The translations under genes and the position numbers were made by a program. From positions 1 to 8,019 of the forward strand of contig NZ_CALIBH010000253.1 in the NCBI RefSeq assembly GCF_938045775.1: 8,019 bases of DNA, in the 5' to 3' direction. Position 1 is the stretch's first letter; each line of letters starts with the position of its first letter. Of this stretch, positions 5,453 to 8,019 are shown one piece after another. Source of the DNA: an uncultured Campylobacter sp. Lineage in GTDB: Bacteria; Campylobacterota; Campylobacteria; Campylobacterales; Campylobacteraceae. The notes under the pieces are model-generated. The model was given only the letters and a program-made list of their open reading frames with translations. It made no database searches and was not told the origin of the DNA.

Positions 5453-6037
5453 ATGAGAAATTTAGTTGCAAAAGCGGCGCTTCTTAGCTCTTTAGCTGCA
5501 GTAAGCGCGATTGCAGAGGGGCTTTTCATAGGCGGCGAGGGCGGATACAATTTCAAAAACCAAGCTGCGGGTTTTGATGACGGACAGCCACAAATCGGCG
5601 TTAAGGCCGGATATGACTTCGGCACGTTTAGAGCTTACGGCGGATATTTTTACGGATTTAAGGGCGAGGATTCCAGCTCGAATGCCAATTCGAAAAGAAA
5701 GGTTAAATGGAGCACGCACGATTTCGTAGCCGGTGCGGATTTTACGCCGGAGCTTTTCGGTAGATTTAAGCTCGTCCTAGGCGCTTACGCTGGGCTTTCG
5801 GTGCTAGATACTGAAGTTAAAATAGACTATAGCAATGGCGGCTGGGTTAGAGCGGACGATACGCTGGGTGGCTTCATTTTGGGCGGCAAGATAGGTACTG
5901 CGTATGAGTTTGGCTCCAATAGCGAGATTGAAATGGGCTTTAAAGCAAGCAAGGCGTGGTACAAAGACGGCGATTATATCGAAGATAACGACGGTAAAAA
6001 ATACGGCGTTTACGCAGGATATAATTATAAATTCTAA
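5453..6037 (+). CDS. Small outer-membrane beta-barrel protein
   Basis: The 194-residue product begins with a signal peptide (MRNLVAKAALLSSLAAVSAIA) with cleavage predicted before E22-G23. The mature part alternates glycine and aromatic residues in strand-like segments: GLFIGGEGGYNF, PQIGVKAGYDFG, RAYGGYFYGF, HDFVAGADFT, FKLVLGAYAGLSVL, GGFILGGKIGTAYEF, IEMGFKASKAWY and KYGVYAGYNYKF. That is about eight strands ending in a C-terminal Phe, the insertion signal read by the BAM complex. The size fits an OmpA/OmpX-like eight-strand barrel of the porin-family or OMP_b-brl type. Polar loops (EDSSSNANSKRK at about 72-83, YIEDNDGKK near the end) should be exposed. No peptidoglycan-binding domain follows the barrel. 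Translation is supported by AAAGGAG six bases before the ATG. No complete N-glycosylation sequon is present. The exact role is unknown: adhesin, resistance factor or small channel. Confidence 0.85.
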   Translation: MRNLVAKAALLSSLAAVSAIAEGLFIGGEGGYNFKNQAAGFDDGQPQIGVKAGYDFGTFRAYGGYFYGFKGEDSSSNANSKRKVKWSTHDFVAGADFTPELFGRFKLVLGAYAGLSVLDTEVKIDYSNGGWVRADDTLGGFILGGKIGTAYEFGSNSEIEMGFKASKAWYKDGDYIEDNDGKKYGVYAGYNYKF

Positions 6038-6118
6038 GAATTTTCATATTTGAGGCGTTGCACTGCTTTCATAGAGCCTTGATGCTCAGTGGCTTTGCGG
6101 TGTGTCAGGTAAGGCTAG

Positions 6119-6165
6119 CTTCGTCGCAAGGCTTTACTAAGTTTTAGTAGAATCTTGCGATGAGG
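6119..6165 (+). other. Long RNA hairpin, 22-bp stem, triloop
   Basis: Arms 6119-6140 and 6144-6165 pair around the loop GTT. By hand there are 17 Watson-Crick pairs, four G-U wobbles and one C-A mismatch. The wobbles are valid only in RNA copied as the + strand; on the other strand they become A-C mismatches. That favours a + transcript, either the 3' untranslated part of the outer-membrane protein mRNA or a small RNA ahead of metE. The sequence after it, TTTAAATTATG, has only a short T-run, so a terminator role is possible but weak. Confidence 0.6.
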
Positions 6166-6173
6166 TTTAAATT

Positions 6174-6205
6174 ATGATGAATTTAACGTCTTCAAATTCC
6201 ATCAT
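6174..6205 (+). other. Bulged hairpin following the long hairpin
   Basis: ATGATGAATTT (6174-6184) pairs with AAATTCCATCAT (6194-6205) with one bulged C and a nine-base loop. A few bases on, the sequence runs into AATTTTAA. Together with the preceding hairpin it may form a double stem-loop at the end of the upstream transcript. Confidence 0.4.
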
Positions 6206-6348
6206 CAAATTTTAACTCATAGAATTTCGTCGATAAAAATTCCATTTCAGATTTTATTGGCTAAATTCCGCCCCTGCGCTTTTGGATAAAATTTCGTTCA
6301 TTTTCGAGATTAGATTAAAATTTTAATGACGGCAAAAGAAATTTTAGA

Positions 6349-6354
6349 TAAAAT
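6349..6354 (+). promoter_or_regulatory. -10 box of metE
   Basis: TAAAAT in TTTTAGATAAAATC matches five of six consensus bases and lies 39 bases before the ATG. It predicts a start near 6361 and a leader of about 32 bases with AAAGGA at 6382-6387. Confidence 0.55.
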
Positions 6355-6392
6355 CAACACTTTCATACCAAAATTTTACTTAAAGGACTGAA

Positions 6393-8019
6393 ATGAAAAG
6401 TTACGTCACGGGCTTTCCGCGTATCGGAGAGCAGCGCGAGTTAAAGAAGGCTTTGGAGAGCTATTGGGCGGGCAAGTGCGATTATGGCGCGCTGGAGCGG
6501 GTCGCCGCAGAGCTAAAAGATCGCCACATCAAATATCAGCTGGATGCTTGGAGCGGTCTAATTAGCGTGAACGACTTTTCATACTACGATCTGATGCTCG
6601 ATACCAGTGTACTTTTCGGCGTGATCCCGCAGCGCTTTATGGCTCTTTCGGCGCACGAGCAGTATTTTGCGATGGCGCGCGGCAGTAAAGACGCAGTCGC
6701 GATGGAGATGACGAAGTGGTTTAACACAAACTACCACTATATCGTGCCCGAGATCTCTGCATATACTGAATTTAACCTAAATCCTAGTAAAATTTTAAGC
6801 GAGTACAAGGCTGCGAAGAATAACGATTTTAAGGATTCCTGCGCGCTAAAGATAAATTTAATCGGACCTATCACCTATCTCGCGCTTAGCAAATCAAGCG
6901 ACAAAAGTGATCCACTCGCGCATTTAGATGCCCTTGTCGCGAAATACGAGGAACTGTTAAAGCTTCTTAGCGAGCTTGATAACGAGGTCGTAGTTCAGAT
7001 TGATGAGCCGATCTTCGTGACGGATCGCGCGACCGAGCTGGCGCCAAAGATCGAGCCTGTTTATCAGCGCCTAAGTAAGGCCGCAAGCAACGTAAAAATT
7101 ATCTTTATGACCTATTTTGAGCATGCGACCGAGGCCGTGCGCGAGATAGTAAAGACCGATGTATGGGCGATCGGGCTTGATTTTGTTTACGCAAGCGAGG
7201 AGAATATAAAAAAGGAGCTTGAAGCTTTAAAAGACGCTAAGACCGTGCTTTTCGCAGGCGTGATCAACGGGCGTAATATCTGGAAGAGCGATATCGACAA
7301 AAAGCTAGCCCAGCTCAAAGCTATCGAAGCCTACGTGCCTAAAGAGCGCATCTACGTGGGCACCTCCTGCTCGCTTTTGCACGTGCCCTTCACGCTAAAA
7401 TACGAGGACAAGCTAAGCGCCGAGATCAAATCCTGGCTAAGCTTCGCGGTCGAAAAACTAAGCGAAATTTCGATTTTAACCCATCTTTTCTTTGAAATTC
7501 CGATGTGCGAGCACGGCATGAAAGCTTACGAGCAGAATCAAAAATCCGCCAAAACTCGCGCTAGCTCGCCGCTAATCCACGACGAAAAGGTCTCTGCTCG
7601 CGTGAACTCGCTAAGCAGGCTTGAGCGCGCCGATCGCTACGAGGATCGCATCAAGGTGCAGAAAAAGGAGCTAGGCTATGGAATTTTACCTACCACTACG
7701 ATCGGCTCCTTTCCTCAGACTGCCGAGCTTCGCCAGGTTCGCAACGCCTACAAAAATGGACTTTTAGCGCGCGAGGATTATGAGAAGCAGATCAAAGCTT
7801 ATATCGACGACTGCGTTAAATTTCAAGATGAGATTGGTCTGGACGTACTGGTTCACGGCGAGCCGGAGCGTAACGATATGGTCGAGTATTTCGGCGAGCA
7901 GATGAGCGGATACGCGTTTAGTGCCAACGGCTGGGTGCAGAGCTACGGTAGCCGCTGCGTGAAACCGCCGCTACTTTTCGGCGACGTGAGCCGCCCAAAA
8001 CCGATGACCGTGGAGTGGA
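6393..8019 (+). CDS. metE: Cobalamin-independent methionine synthase (5' part)
   Basis: MetE transfers the methyl group of 5-methyltetrahydropteroyl-triglutamate to homocysteine in the cytoplasm, the last step of methionine synthesis, without B12. The first 542 of about 750 expected residues are present and the frame is open at the right edge. Landmarks are the N-terminal GFPRIGEQRELKKALESYWAG, MTKWFNTNYHY, IDEPIF, the GVINGRN and TSCSLLHVP segments, LPTTTIGSFPQT (432-443) opening the C-terminal barrel, VHGEPERNDMVEYFGEQ (487-503) and NGWVQSYGSRCVKPP. The zinc ligands (His, Cys, Glu, Cys in the last third) lie beyond the window, so catalytic completeness cannot be judged. The start at 6393 is supported by AAAGGA at 6382-6387 and alignment of the N-terminus. 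It appears to have its own promoter. Codon use is GC-rich and like the polyamine gene. Confidence 0.97.
   Translation, partial: MKSYVTGFPRIGEQRELKKALESYWAGKCDYGALERVAAELKDRHIKYQLDAWSGLISVNDFSYYDLMLDTSVLFGVIPQRFMALSAHEQYFAMARGSKDAVAMEMTKWFNTNYHYIVPEISAYTEFNLNPSKILSEYKAAKNNDFKDSCALKINLIGPITYLALSKSSDKSDPLAHLDALVAKYEELLKLLSELDNEVVVQIDEPIFVTDRATELAPKIEPVYQRLSKAASNVKIIFMTYFEHATEAVREIVKTDVWAIGLDFVYASEENIKKELEALKDAKTVLFAGVINGRNIWKSDIDKKLAQLKAIEAYVPKERIYVGTSCSLLHVPFTLKYEDKLSAEIKSWLSFAVEKLSEISILTHLFFEIPMCEHGMKAYEQNQKSAKTRASSPLIHDEKVSARVNSLSRLERADRYEDRIKVQKKELGYGILPTTTIGSFPQTAELRQVRNAYKNGLLAREDYEKQIKAYIDDCVKFQDEIGLDVLVHGEPERNDMVEYFGEQMSGYAFSANGWVQSYGSRCVKPPLLFGDVSRPKPMTVEW

Larger units (their letters stand above)
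6038..6392. other. Spacer upstream of metE
   Basis: These 355 bases contain no credible gene. They hold a 22-bp hairpin at 6119-6165, a bulged hairpin at 6174-6205, and the metE promoter and ribosome site at the right end. I see no recognisable SAM or cobalamin riboswitch. Confidence 0.6.

Noticed and set aside
5422..5719. Two overlapping minus-strand frames over the outer-membrane protein gene
   Set aside because: They are antisense to a barrel gene with a clear signal peptide and strand pattern, and show no independent evidence.
6029..6043. Hairpin AAATTC/GAATTT around the stop codon of the outer-membrane protein gene as terminator
   Set aside because: The stem is six mostly A-T pairs with the stop codon as loop and no run of T after it; such words are common by chance here.
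6038..6392. SAM or cobalamin riboswitch upstream of metE
   Set aside because: I could not find the conserved core of either class, and the predicted metE leader is only about 32 bases.

Overview
The window reads as chromosomal DNA of a Campylobacter species. The evidence is the gene set (a carboxyspermidine/carboxynorspermidine dehydrogenase of the LYS1 family, a PglB oligosaccharyltransferase, MetE), the frequent AAATTTTA-type words between genes, and promoters made of TGCTATAAT-like -10 boxes without a clear -35. Most coding DNA is near 45-50% GC, which suggests a GC-richer species of the gracilis/showae/curvus kind rather than C. jejuni. That species guess is inference.

All genes lie on the + strand. 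The left edge holds the 3' end of the saccharopine-dehydrogenase-like polyamine enzyme (1-635). About 520 bases without a gene follow (636-1157), filled with degenerate nested palindromes. Then come a lipoprotein of unknown function (1158-1805), a spacer with a stop-interrupted hydrophobic mini-frame and a 15-base palindrome, and a small secreted protein with three cysteines (2112-2486). A short hydrophobic frame of 55 codons (2590-2757) may be a small membrane protein. Next is a full-length PglB/STT3-type oligosaccharyltransferase (3017-5197), then an eight-strand-type outer-membrane protein (5453-6037). A spacer with a strong 22-bp RNA hairpin precedes the first 542 codons of metE, which runs off the right edge.

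Most genes look independently transcribed: each has its own -10-like element and spacers are 250-520 bases. The functional link visible here is the cell envelope. PglB transfers glycan to periplasmic proteins, and the nearby lipoprotein carries a complete bacterial N-glycosylation sequon (E42-A-N44-R-T46). The pglB gene stands alone, with no glycosyltransferase or flippase genes beside it, and its base composition changes abruptly about one quarter of the way in.

I found no convincing new defence, mobile or CRISPR system. The most unusual signals are the palindrome array at 640-1110, the composition break inside pglB, and the hairpin upstream of metE.
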